Under the pieces are notes generated by a model that searched no databases, was not told the origin of the DNA, and saw nothing but the letters and a program-made list of their open reading frames with translations. A program made the position numbers and the translations under genes. A stretch of DNA of 64,000 bases from DATCJA01 sp963814955 (GTDB lineage Bacteria > Acidobacteriota > Vicinamibacteria > Vicinamibacterales > UBA2999), in assembly GCA_963814955.1 (NCBI GenBank), contig CAWFEX010000015.1, positions 372,001 to 436,000 of the forward strand, written 5' to 3'. Shown piece by piece: positions 44,483 through 52,457 of the stretch (position 1 is the first letter of the stretch; every line of letters begins with the position of its first letter).

Positions 44483-45015
44483 GCCTGGTCCCCTTCGCGC
44501 CGCGCCAGCACCAAGGCGCCGACCATCGCCACGAGGATCAGGACCGACGTCGCCTCGAATGCGAAGACATAATCCGTAAAGAGAGTTCGGCCCAGGGCCC
44601 GCACCGAGCTCACAGTCTCCGACCCGGCACGGCTGTCGACGGGCGCGTCAATGCCGGTTGCACTCAGTAATGCCCACGCGAGCTGCACGACCAGAAGTAG
44701 TGCCAGCAGGGCTCCGAAGCGCGCGACAGCCGGCTGCCGCAGCGGATGGTGTCGATCCCACTCGGCCGCGTCCTCCTGCGGAGCGTTCAGAAGCATCACG
44801 ACGAACAGGAACAGCACCATTACGGCGCCGGCATAAATGATGATTTGTGCGACGGCGACGAAGGGCGCATCGAGCTGGATGTACAACCCCGCGAGAGCCC
44901 CGAAAGAAGCCACGAGCAGGAGCACGCTGTACATCGGGTTGCGCTGTCCGATGACCAGCGCAGACGCTCCGATCGCAATTCCGGAGAGCAGATAGAAAAC
45001 GAGTGTCTCAGGCAT
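44479..45015 (-). CDS. nuoJ: NADH-quinone oxidoreductase subunit J
   Basis: 178 residues, five helices, ND6 homologue. Seen: NPMYSVLLLVASFGALAGLY, IQLDAPFVAVAQIIIYAGAV and MVLFLFVVMLLN, the typical pi-bulge helix region. Its start overlaps nuoH by 8 bases. In most operons nuoI sits between nuoH and nuoJ; here there is no room for it. Confidence 0.95.
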   Translation of the reverse strand: MPETLVFYLLSGIAIGASALVIGQRNPMYSVLLLVASFGALAGLYIQLDAPFVAVAQIIIYAGAVMVLFLFVVMLLNAPQEDAAEWDRHHPLRQPAVARFGALLALLLVVQLAWALLSATGIDAPVDSRAGSETVSSVRALGRTLFTDYVFAFEATSVLILVAMVGALVLARREGDQA

Positions 45016-46033
45016 TGAAATAGAGCACGAGCGCAGCGGTCGCGATCAGGTTGATGACCGCCGCCGGGAACAGCCATTTCCATCCGAACTGCATCAGCTG
45101 GTCGTATCGGTAACGAGGCACGGTCCACCGCACCCAGATGTAGGCAAAGAGAATGGCGCTCACCTTCACAAGGAACCAGATCCAGCCGTACTCCGGTGGC
45201 AGGAACGGTCCATGCCAACCTCCCAGGTACAAGTCCGTCGCCACCGCCGCCATCGTCGTCATGTTGATGTATTCGGCCTGCGGAAAGAGCGCGAAGCGGA
45301 CGGAGCTGTACTCGGTGTTGTAGCCGGACACGAGCTCCTGCTCCGCTTCGGGAAAGTCGAACGGCGCGCGATTGGTCTCGGCCACGCCGGCGATGACGTA
45401 AATCGCGAAGCCGATCGGCTGAAGGAACACGTACCATCGCGGCACGACGGCGAACCAGGCGCCCGCCTGCGCGTCCACGATTTCGCGAATCGACATGGAG
45501 CCGGCGAGCAGGATGACGGCGGCGAGCGCTGTGGCGTACGACAGCTCGTAGCTGATCATTTGAGCGGACGAGCGGAGCCCACCGAGCAGCGAGTACTTGC
45601 TGTTGGACGACCAACCCGCGAGCACGATGCCGTAGACGCCCATCGACGTGATGGCGAATACGACCAGCACGCCGACGTTGACGTCGGCGGCGCCCAACTT
45701 GACCGGTTCATCGAGCAGGCCGAACAGCGTGGTCTCCGCGCCCCATGGCACCGTTGCAAACGCCGCAAATGCCGCGGTAATGGCGAGCACGGGAGCCAGC
45801 GTGAACAGCCATCTGTCCGCGCCTTTCGGCCGCAGCTCCTCTTTCATCAACAACTTGAGGATGTCGGCCAGCGGCTGCAGCAACCCGTACGGGCCCACGA
45901 GATACGGACCGTAACGCTGCTGCATGAAGCCCATGACCTTCCGCTCGGCATAGACGAGCAGCGCCGATGCGTTGATCAGCATGAAGAACGTCAGGCCGAT
46001 GATGCCGAACTGAACGAGAAGTCGCAGATCCAT
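45008..46033 (-). CDS. nuoH: NADH-quinone oxidoreductase subunit H
   Basis: 341 residues, eight helices, ND1 homologue that forms the quinone-binding chamber with NuoB and NuoD. Seen: LLVYAERKVMGFMQQRYGPY, LVGPYGLLQPLADILKLLMK, GVAETNRAPFDFPEAEQELV and SGYNTEYSSVRFALFP. The conserved acidic loop (E, D and E in DFPEAEQEL) is intact. It follows nuoF after a 104-base gap filled with repeats, at the place where nuoG is expected. Confidence 0.96.
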   Translation of the reverse strand: MDLRLLVQFGIIGLTFFMLINASALLVYAERKVMGFMQQRYGPYLVGPYGLLQPLADILKLLMKEELRPKGADRWLFTLAPVLAITAAFAAFATVPWGAETTLFGLLDEPVKLGAADVNVGVLVVFAITSMGVYGIVLAGWSSNSKYSLLGGLRSSAQMISYELSYATALAAVILLAGSMSIREIVDAQAGAWFAVVPRWYVFLQPIGFAIYVIAGVAETNRAPFDFPEAEQELVSGYNTEYSSVRFALFPQAEYINMTTMAAVATDLYLGGWHGPFLPPEYGWIWFLVKVSAILFAYIWVRWTVPRYRYDQLMQFGWKWLFPAAVINLIATAALVLYFNA

Positions 46034-46043
46034 GCGTTACATC

Positions 46044-46109
46044 GGGCCGGTCTGAAGACCGGCCCCTACACGCAGCGACTGATGTAGGGGCCGACCTTCA
46101 GGTCGGCCC
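46044..46109. repeat. Two inverted repeat-B-type elements at the position of nuoG
   Basis: A variant (GGGCCGGTCTGAAGACCGGC then CCCTACA, 46044-46070) and a copy of repeat B in the opposite orientation (TGTAGGGGCCGACCTTCAGG then TCGGCCC, 46083-46109) lie between nuoF and nuoH. Confidence 0.85.
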
Positions 46110-46137
46110 TGACAGGGTCGTGATCTCCGTGGTCTCA

Positions 46138-47448
46138 CTAATGCGCCCCCGCGAACATCGGCTGCTTCGCGCGCCACTCGGCGGGCAGCGTGCACCGCCC
46201 TTCGCGTACGTGCGCTTCGTATTCGTGCCGGAAGAGCTTCATCGTGGACAGGACGGGCGTGGCGGCGGCGTCGCCAAAGGCGCACAACGTCTTGCCGACG
46301 ATGTTGGTGGAGACACCGAACAGCAGATCGAGATCCTTGGACTGTCCTTCACCGGCCTCCACGCGCGCCAGGAGCTTGAACAACCAGTCACACCCCTCGC
46401 GGCAGGGCGTGCACTTGCCGCACGATTCGTGACGGTAGAAGTGCAGCAGGTTCATCGCCAGCCACACCATGCACACACTGTCGTTCATCACAATCAGTCC
46501 GGCAGAGCCGAGCAGCGATCCCGCTTTCTGAATGTGATCGAAGCTGGCCGGCGTATCGAGCTGCTCCGGCAGGAGCAGAGGTACCGATGATCCGCCGGGA
46601 ATAATCGCTTTGAGCGGACGATCGTCGATCATTCCGCCCGCGTAGCCGTAAATCAGCTCACGCAGCGGGGTGTCCATCGACGCTTCATACACGCCCGGCT
46701 TCTTCACGTGGCCGCTGACGCAGAACAGCTTTGGTCCGCCATTCTTTTCGGGGCCGATGCTCGTGAACCATTCAGGCCCGTTCAACACGATAAGGGGCAC
46801 GTTGCACAGCGTCTCGACGTTGTTGACCGCCGTCGGGCACTGGTAGAGTCCTGCCACCGCGGGAAACGGCGGCTTGATCCGAGGCTGGGCGCGCTTGCCC
46901 TCCAGCGATTCGATCAGCGCGGTCTCCTCGCCCGCTTCGTACGTCCCGGCTCCGCGGTGCACGTACACGTCGCAGTCGAAGTTGCTGCCGAGGACGTTGC
47001 GGCCGAGATAACCCGCCCGGTATGCCTTCTCGATCTCGGCCTCGAGAATCTCCTGCACGTGATAAAACTCTCCGCGAATGTAGATGTAGGCGATCTTCGC
47101 GCCGATGGCGTAACAGGAAATCGCACACCCTTCGATCAGCAGGTGCGGGTTCCGTTCCATCAGCACGTGATCCTTGAACGTGCCAGGCTCGCTTTCGTCC
47201 GCGTTGCAGCAGATGTACTTCGGCTTTGGTGTGTCCTTGAGCACGAATTGCCACTTCATCCCCGTCGGAAAGCCCGCTCCGCCGCGGCCGCGCAGACCCG
47301 ACGCCTTGACCTGTTCGATGATGTCGTTCGGCTGCAGCGACAGCGCCTTGCGAAGCCCTTCGTATCCGCGCTGATTCTGCAGGTAGAAATCCAGCGTGTA
47401 CGAATTGGGTTCGTTGACGTGCCTGGTGAGAATCGGCTCGTACGGCAC
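46138..47448 (-). CDS. nuoF: NADH-quinone oxidoreductase subunit F (NADH-binding, 51 kDa)
   Basis: 436 residues. Holds FMN, NADH and cluster N3. Seen: LRGRGGAGFPTGMKW (FMN/NADH), CCNADESEPGTFKDHVLMER, GAGTYEAGEETALIESLEGK and the 4Fe-4S motif ESCGKCTPCREGCDWLFKLL. The start is a GTG directly after the nuoE stop (TAAGTG). All expected residues for NADH oxidation are there, although the nuoG subunit that should carry electrons on is not encoded next door. Confidence 0.96.
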   Translation of the reverse strand: MPYEPILTRHVNEPNSYTLDFYLQNQRGYEGLRKALSLQPNDIIEQVKASGLRGRGGAGFPTGMKWQFVLKDTPKPKYICCNADESEPGTFKDHVLMERNPHLLIEGCAISCYAIGAKIAYIYIRGEFYHVQEILEAEIEKAYRAGYLGRNVLGSNFDCDVYVHRGAGTYEAGEETALIESLEGKRAQPRIKPPFPAVAGLYQCPTAVNNVETLCNVPLIVLNGPEWFTSIGPEKNGGPKLFCVSGHVKKPGVYEASMDTPLRELIYGYAGGMIDDRPLKAIIPGGSSVPLLLPEQLDTPASFDHIQKAGSLLGSAGLIVMNDSVCMVWLAMNLLHFYRHESCGKCTPCREGCDWLFKLLARVEAGEGQSKDLDLLFGVSTNIVGKTLCAFGDAAATPVLSTMKLFRHEYEAHVREGRCTLPAEWRAKQPMFAGAH

Positions 47449-48081
47449 TTAGTCCCTTTTCCCTGTTCCCTGTCCGGTATCGCCTTCCCTATGCAGGTGA
47501 CAACCCGTCAGAGATGCCGTGCCGCGCCCGTGCAGCTGCTGCAGAAATGTCATCACCTGATCAGGCGCGAGCCGTTCGTGCCAGTCGTCGTTGACCATCA
47601 CGATAGGCGCTCGATCGCAGGCCCCCAGGCATTCCACCTCCAGCAACGTGAACGTCCCCGTTGGATCGGTCTCGCCCGGCTTGATCCCGATCGCGTCACA
47701 GAGCGCCTCCGTCACCCGCTCGGCCCCCAGCAACGCGCACGACAGCGTCCGGCAGACGTTGAGCACGTACTTGCCGACGGGTTTCGTAAAGAACATCGTG
47801 TAGTACGACACGACGTCTTCGACCTCCGCCGCCGTGCAACCGATCTGCTGCGCGACGTGCCGCATGGCGGCGCCAGTCAGGAATCCCTGCTGCGCCTGAG
47901 CGAGGTAGAGCGCGTAGAGAATGGCCGACTTGCGCTGCTCGGGAGGATACCGTTTGACGTTGGCTTCGAACTTCGCCTGATTCTCGGGCGTGTACGCGAA
48001 ATCATGGCCCTGCTCGGGCAGCGTACACGCCGAGGCATGGAACCTGGCGGGCGCGTACTCCATCTCGGGATGAAAGCTCAC
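47449..48081 (-). CDS. nuoE: NADH-quinone oxidoreductase subunit E (24 kDa)
   Basis: 210 residues from a GTG at 48081 that overlaps the nuoD stop (GTGA) and follows GGGAG; ATG at 48063 is an alternative. Thioredoxin-like fold with the N1a 2Fe-2S cysteines: CRTLSCALLGAERV (first pair) and VECLGACDRAPIVMVNDDWH (second pair). The helical N-terminus has TPENQAKFEANVKRYPPEQR. The last 15 residues (REGDTGQGTGKRD) come from a purine-rich GGGAACAGGGAA-type repeat that also leads into the stop codon. Confidence 0.94.
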   Translation of the reverse strand: MSFHPEMEYAPARFHASACTLPEQGHDFAYTPENQAKFEANVKRYPPEQRKSAILYALYLAQAQQGFLTGAAMRHVAQQIGCTAAEVEDVVSYYTMFFTKPVGKYVLNVCRTLSCALLGAERVTEALCDAIGIKPGETDPTGTFTLLEVECLGACDRAPIVMVNDDWHERLAPDQVMTFLQQLHGRGTASLTGCHLHREGDTGQGTGKRD

Positions 48082-49259
48082 CGATCGCAATCTCCCATGA
48101 CGACATCGTTGGAACCGATGACGGCCACCACGTCGGCGATGAGCCCGCCTTTGATGATGTTTGGCAGCGCCTGGATGGCCATGAACGAGGGCGCGCGCAT
48201 CTTGATGCGCCACGGCCGGTTGGTGCCGTCGGACACGGCGTAGACACCGTGCTCGCCGCGCGGGCCCTCAACCGGCACGTACACGTCTCCCGTCGGTACC
48301 GTGAATCCCTGCGAGTAAATCAGGAAGTGCTGTATGAGCGCTTCCATCTCCGTGTACACCTTGTCTTTCGGGGGCGGGACAACGCGCGGATCGTCGCAGG
48401 CCCAGGCTCCGCTTGGTGTAATCCGCGCGATCGCCTGCCGGCAAATCTTGAGGCTTTCGCGGAACTCCCTCATGCGCACGCGATACCGCGCGTACACATC
48501 ACCCTCTGCCGCTGTTGGCACTTCGAAGTCGTACGTTTCGTAGCCGGAGTACGGGAAGAACTTGCGAACGTCGTAGTTCGCGCCCGCCGCCCGGGCAATC
48601 GGGCCCAGCAGGCCCCAGGCGAGCGCATCCTCCTGCGTAATGACCCCGACACCCTGAGTTCGGCGCATGAAGATGTCGTTCTTGCTGAGCAGGCCCTCGT
48701 ACTCGTCGAGTTTCGCTGGAAACCGGTCGAGAAATGCGTTGACCGCTTCGTGGAAGCCGCGCGGCAAGTCCTCGCGAAGACCGCCAATCCTGATGTAGCT
48801 CGGAAAGAAGCGGAAGCCGGCGATCAGCTCATTGATGTTCAGCAGCAGCTCGCGCTCGCGGATCGCGTAGAACAACATCGACACGGCGCCGATTTCCATC
48901 GCGTGAGTCCCGAGCCAGATCAGATGGCTCGCTATCCGTTGCAGCTCTGCGATGAGTACCCGGATGTCCTTCACCCGCTGGGGCATCTCGAGGCCGAGGA
49001 GCTTCTCGACGCTCAACGCATAGGCGAGGCTGTTCGACTGGGCGGCGAGGTAATCCATCCGCTCGACGAGCGGTATCACCTGCTGCCATTTTTTCTGTTC
49101 TGCCGTCTTCTCGATCCCGGTGTGCAGGTAACCGATGGTCGGGATGGCGGATCGGATGATCTCGCCATCGAGCTCCAGCACCAGGCGCAGCACACCGTGT
49201 GTGCTGGGGTGCTGCGGCCCCATATTGACCGTCATCGTCTCGCTGCGCAGCTCTGCCAC
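48078..49259 (-). CDS. nuoD: NADH-quinone oxidoreductase subunit D (49 kDa)
   Basis: 393 residues. Forms the quinone site with NuoB. Seen: MTVNMGPQHPSTHGVLRLVL, YLHTGIEKTAEQKKWQQVIP, ERMDYLAAQSNSLAYALSVE and GSNDVVMGDCDR at the C-terminus. The quinone-contacting HPSTHG loop is intact. Starts from GTG one base after the nuoC stop. Separate from nuoC, not fused. Confidence 0.96.
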   Translation of the reverse strand: MAELRSETMTVNMGPQHPSTHGVLRLVLELDGEIIRSAIPTIGYLHTGIEKTAEQKKWQQVIPLVERMDYLAAQSNSLAYALSVEKLLGLEMPQRVKDIRVLIAELQRIASHLIWLGTHAMEIGAVSMLFYAIRERELLLNINELIAGFRFFPSYIRIGGLREDLPRGFHEAVNAFLDRFPAKLDEYEGLLSKNDIFMRRTQGVGVITQEDALAWGLLGPIARAAGANYDVRKFFPYSGYETYDFEVPTAAEGDVYARYRVRMREFRESLKICRQAIARITPSGAWACDDPRVVPPPKDKVYTEMEALIQHFLIYSQGFTVPTGDVYVPVEGPRGEHGVYAVSDGTNRPWRIKMRAPSFMAIQALPNIIKGGLIADVVAVIGSNDVVMGDCDR

Positions 49260-49260
49260 G

Positions 49261-49803
49261 TCAATGCGTCCGTTTCAGGCGATCGCGTTCGAGGTTGGCC
49301 CTGAATTCTTCTTCGCTGATTTCAAGCGGCTCGTAGGTCTGTACCGCCTTGCGAATCTGGACGGGATAGTCCTTCCGCTGGGGATGTCCTTCCCAGTCCT
49401 CAGGCATCAGAAGACGGCGCAAATCCGGATGCCCGCCGAAGATGACGCCAAACATGTCCCAGACTTCCCGCTCGAGCCAGCCGGCCGACGGCCACACACC
49501 CTGGACAGTCGGAACCGGTTCGTCTGCCGACGCGCGGATCTTCAGCCGCAGGCGCAGGCGATTGGGAATCGACAGCAGGTGATACACGACCTCGAAACGA
49601 GGATCGCGTGGGAAATAGTCGGCCGCGGTGATCTCGACGAGCACGTTGAACCGGAGCGGCGCCGCATCGCGAAGGACGAGGCACGTCTCCACGAGGCGCT
49701 CAGCAGGGACGTACACGGTCGCAAAGTCCACACTTGCGCCTGGCTCGTACGGAGTCCCCGGTACCAAGGGGGTCAGCGTCGCGATGATGGCCTGTGCGTC
49801 CAT
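49261..49803 (-). CDS. nuoC: NADH-quinone oxidoreductase subunit C (30 kDa)
   Basis: 180 residues from ATG 49803. Seen: FNVLVEITAADYFPRDPRFE, VVYHLLSIPNRLRLRLKI, GVWPSAGWLEREVWDMFGVI and FGGHPDLRRLLMPEDWEGHP then RKDYPV, the classic C-subunit end. A hydrophilic arm subunit next to NuoD. Upstream 78 bases to nuoB carry no obvious signal. Confidence 0.95.
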   Translation of the reverse strand: MDAQAIIATLTPLVPGTPYEPGASVDFATVYVPAERLVETCLVLRDAAPLRFNVLVEITAADYFPRDPRFEVVYHLLSIPNRLRLRLKIRASADEPVPTVQGVWPSAGWLEREVWDMFGVIFGGHPDLRRLLMPEDWEGHPQRKDYPVQIRKAVQTYEPLEISEEEFRANLERDRLKRTH

Positions 49804-49881
49804 GGCAATCAATTCACATGCGGTATGCGATACGCACAATCGTTTGGTTGAGTTCCGCAGACCGCATTTCGAACTGTGGCG

Positions 49882-50367
49882 TCATGCCCGCGAGCGCGCG
49901 ATCTTCTGTTGCAGTTGGACGATCCCGTAGATGAGCGACTCGGGACGAGGCGGACAACCGGGGACGAACACGTCCACCGGAACGACCTGATCCACCCCCT
50001 GAACGATCGCGTAATTGTCGAACACGCCGCCGATCGAGGCGCAGGCGCCCATTGAGATGACCCATTTGGGATCGGGCATCTGGTCGTAGACGCGCCGCAT
50101 CGCGGGTGCCATCTTCCGTGACAGACGCCCGGCCACGATCATGAGATCCGACTGTCGGGGAGAGCCGCGGAAGACCTCGGCGCCAAAGCGCGCGACGTCG
50201 TAGCGGCTGGCCACCATCGCCATCATCTCGATGGCGCAGCATGCCAGTCCGAACTGCGCCGGCCAGATGGCCGAGCGACGCGCCCACTGGACGAGCTTTT
50301 CGAGCTGGGCGGTGATGATGGGAAGTTCGGGGTCGAGGCCGTGGGCGTGGGCGTCAGGTTGAGACAT
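49882..50367 (-). CDS. nuoB: NADH-quinone oxidoreductase subunit B (PSST, cluster N2)
   Basis: 161 residues. The four cysteines for the terminal 4Fe-4S cluster N2 are visible: two in FGLACCAIEMMA, one in SMGACASIGG and one in PGCPPRPESLIYGI. Start ATG 50367, 3 bases after nuoA. Donates electrons to quinone at the NuoB/NuoD/NuoH interface. Confidence 0.96.
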   Translation of the reverse strand: MSQPDAHAHGLDPELPIITAQLEKLVQWARRSAIWPAQFGLACCAIEMMAMVASRYDVARFGAEVFRGSPRQSDLMIVAGRLSRKMAPAMRRVYDQMPDPKWVISMGACASIGGVFDNYAIVQGVDQVVPVDVFVPGCPPRPESLIYGIVQLQQKIARSRA

Positions 50368-50370
50368 TGG

Positions 50371-50766
50371 TCAGGCTGCTTTCCGATCCGTCTCTCGCCG
50401 GGTTCGGACAACGGGGCCCCAGTCGAGCACGCCTTTGCGCCACACGTACACGTAGCCGACTGCCAGAATCAGGAAGAAGGTCACGAGCTGCACGAAGCCC
50501 GCCCAGCCGAGATCGCGCAGCGCGACCGCCCACGGATATAGAAACGCGATCTCGATGTCGAACAGCAGGAAGATCAGCCCGACCAGGTAGTACTTGACCG
50601 AGTGGCGCTCGCGCGCGTCGCCAACCGCGGGCATACCGCATTCGTACGGCGCAAGCTTTTCGGGTGTGGGGTTTCTCGGGCCCAGCAGAATCGACAGGCC
50701 GATCATGAGCGCGGCGAACCCCACGCCGAGCGCGATCATGATGACAACGCCAAGCCAGCCGTCCAT
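50371..50766 (-). CDS. nuoA: NADH-quinone oxidoreductase subunit A
   Basis: 131 residues, three helices, ND3 homologue. Seen: LLGPRNPTPEKLAPYECGMP with the loop cysteine, and YYLVGLIFLLFDIEIAFLYP with the conserved acidic residues. First gene of the operon; a plausible promoter lies at 50874-50847 on the minus strand. Confidence 0.96.
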   Translation of the reverse strand: MDGWLGVVIMIALGVGFAALMIGLSILLGPRNPTPEKLAPYECGMPAVGDARERHSVKYYLVGLIFLLFDIEIAFLYPWAVALRDLGWAGFVQLVTFFLILAVGYVYVWRKGVLDWGPVVRTRRETDRKAA

Positions 50767-50846
50767 TCGGGGAATCCTTGTGCGTCTCGGGGCCGCGGCG
50801 CCCTGAGCTTCGATGCAGGTCCTGGATCAGGCTCCTTCACACACGC

Positions 50847-50874
50847 ATAATCGCGCTTGTGAAGAGTTTCTCAA
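50847..50874 (-). promoter_or_regulatory. Possible sigma-70-like promoter of the nuo operon
   Basis: On the minus strand TTGAGA (50874-50869), a 16-base spacer and GATTAT (50852-50847) lie about 80 bases before the nuoA ATG, in the divergent gap with the glycosyltransferase-like gene. Confidence 0.4.
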
Positions 50875-50925
50875 GCCTTCATGCTATTAGAACGACGTGG
50901 ACACGTCAATCGATCACCCACGCCG

Positions 50926-52116
50926 ATGAGGCTCGCCTGGTTTCGTCCGAGCGATGCCGCCGACCCTCATCCGTTCGACGACACGGCCGGTCTGATTCGT
51001 GAGCTGAGTGCCCGGCACGAGATTCGGGTTTTCGACAACGCCAACGCCCACGATTTCGTCTGGACGCATGTCCGATCGCCGTACGACGTCTGTGTGTTCG
51101 AGCTGGACAACACTGCCGCGCACGCTTTCATCTGGCCATATCTCGTGCACTACGGAGGCGTGCTGCTGCTCCGCACGCGAACGCTGCACAACAGCCGCGC
51201 ACACGAGCTGGTCCGCGCGGGCAGGCTGGAACACTACATAGCCGAGTTCAGGTTCAATGAGGGGTACGCGCCTCATCTTGCCAACGGACGCGACTACCTC
51301 CGGAACGACGATCAACCAATGCTGCGTGCGCCGCTCCATGCCTCGCGGCTTGCGGTGATACCACACAGGCGCGTGGCCGAGGCGCTTCAGGACGAATATC
51401 CTGAGGCGCGAATTCGATACTCGCCTCTTCCAGTGCAAGGGTGTCGATCGCGCCCGGAGGGGCAGGCCCCGCTGAAGCCCGCGGGATCAGCCGTGATATT
51501 CGGGGTCCTCACAACGGACCGGACCGGCGTCGCGCGCCGCGCAGTCGCCCACGCATGCGAAGGTGGCGCGCCTGCAACCCTGTTGATCGACGGTGCGGAA
51601 CGCATCATGGCCGAAGCCGATGTCATCGTGTCGCTGGAATGGCCGGGCTTCGGCAAAGCGCAGACGCTTGCGCTGGCGGCCATGGGATGCGGCAAGCCGG
51701 TCGTCATGCTCGAAACCGACGCGGCGTCTGATTGGCCGGTCGTCGATCCGCAGACCTGGCAGCGTCGGGGCTTGTCCACGGTCCCACCGGTTGGGGTGTC
51801 GCTCGATCTCCGGGACGAGGAGCACTCGCTGATGCTGGCTATTCGTCGACTGGCGGCGGACGAGGGGCTCCGCCGCGCTCTCGGAGAAGGTGGCCGTGCG
51901 TGGTGGGCCGCGCATGCCACGTCCGCCCATGCCGCGGAGCCGTGGCTTCACGTTCTGAATGAGGCGGCGCGCCTGGAGAGGCCACCGCGATCGGCCGACT
52001 GGCCGGCCCACCTGAATCTCGACGGCACCGAACGCGCGCGCGAAGTCCTTGCGGAATTCGGGGCAGGAGTCGATTTTTTTGACCTACAGGTCTCCGGTCA
52101 CGGACGTGCGCGATGA
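50926..52116 (+). CDS. Glycosyltransferase-like protein (GT-B fold, unassigned)
   Basis: 396 residues from ATG 50926 (MRLAWFRPSDAADPHPFDDT). The two-lobed pattern of a GT-B enzyme is suggested by an N-terminal ELSARHEIRVFDN and a C-terminal VIVSLEWPGFGKAQTLALAA with MGCGKPVVMLE, the usual nucleotide-sugar end of family 4-like transferases. The linker part PEGQAPLKPAGS (about 182-193) is encoded by a short palindromic GCAGGCCCCGCTGAAGCC stretch, and the C-terminal GVDFFDLQVSGHGRAR comes from GACCTACAGGTCTCCG. Role probably in surface polysaccharide or protein glycosylation, with low certainty. Divergent from nuoA. Confidence 0.55.
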   Translation: MRLAWFRPSDAADPHPFDDTAGLIRELSARHEIRVFDNANAHDFVWTHVRSPYDVCVFELDNTAAHAFIWPYLVHYGGVLLLRTRTLHNSRAHELVRAGRLEHYIAEFRFNEGYAPHLANGRDYLRNDDQPMLRAPLHASRLAVIPHRRVAEALQDEYPEARIRYSPLPVQGCRSRPEGQAPLKPAGSAVIFGVLTTDRTGVARRAVAHACEGGAPATLLIDGAERIMAEADVIVSLEWPGFGKAQTLALAAMGCGKPVVMLETDAASDWPVVDPQTWQRRGLSTVPPVGVSLDLRDEEHSLMLAIRRLAADEGLRRALGEGGRAWWAAHATSAHAAEPWLHVLNEAARLERPPRSADWPAHLNLDGTERAREVLAEFGAGVDFFDLQVSGHGRAR

Positions 52117-52117
52117 A

Positions 52118-52381
52118 TTACTGCGACGACAGTTGTGAGATCCGCTTGTCGAGTTCCGCAATGGCCTGACCGAGTTGCTGTTTGCGGACCTGATGAGTGG
52201 ATAGCTCGAGCTGGCGCTGCAGTTCCGTCCGCGCCAGACGGAAGGATTCGAGCTGGCGAACACGCTCGGGGTCGCCGCTCCTCGCAATCTGGCGGGCTTT
52301 CTTTTTCTCGTCTTCCCGTTCTTCCAAGCGCTCGGCGAGGCGGGATTCCGCGTCGACGAGTCCTTCTCCGGCATCACCCAT
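52118..52381 (-). CDS. Small coiled-coil protein of unknown function
   Basis: 87 residues, almost entirely charged helix with heptad-like spacing: LAERLEEREDEKKKARQIAR, then LARTELQRQLELSTHQVRKQ and AELDKRISQLSSQ. No domain I recognise. ATG at 52381 with weak ribosome-binding sequence. It overlaps nothing on its own strand and is tail-to-tail with the glycosyltransferase-like gene, 1 base apart. Codon usage agrees with the neighbours, so I take it as real. Confidence 0.55.
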   Translation of the reverse strand: MGDAGEGLVDAESRLAERLEEREDEKKKARQIARSGDPERVRQLESFRLARTELQRQLELSTHQVRKQQLGQAIAELDKRISQLSSQ

Positions 52382-52457
52382 GATCTGATTATACGGATCG
52401 GCTGCCAGAAACGTTCACCATCTGGCCCACCTGAACGAGCCCACTACAATCGCAACT

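Noticed and set aside
46034..46137. A shortened nuoG between nuoF and nuoH
   Set aside because: The 104 bases hold only repeats; no cysteine motif of NuoG can be read in any frame.
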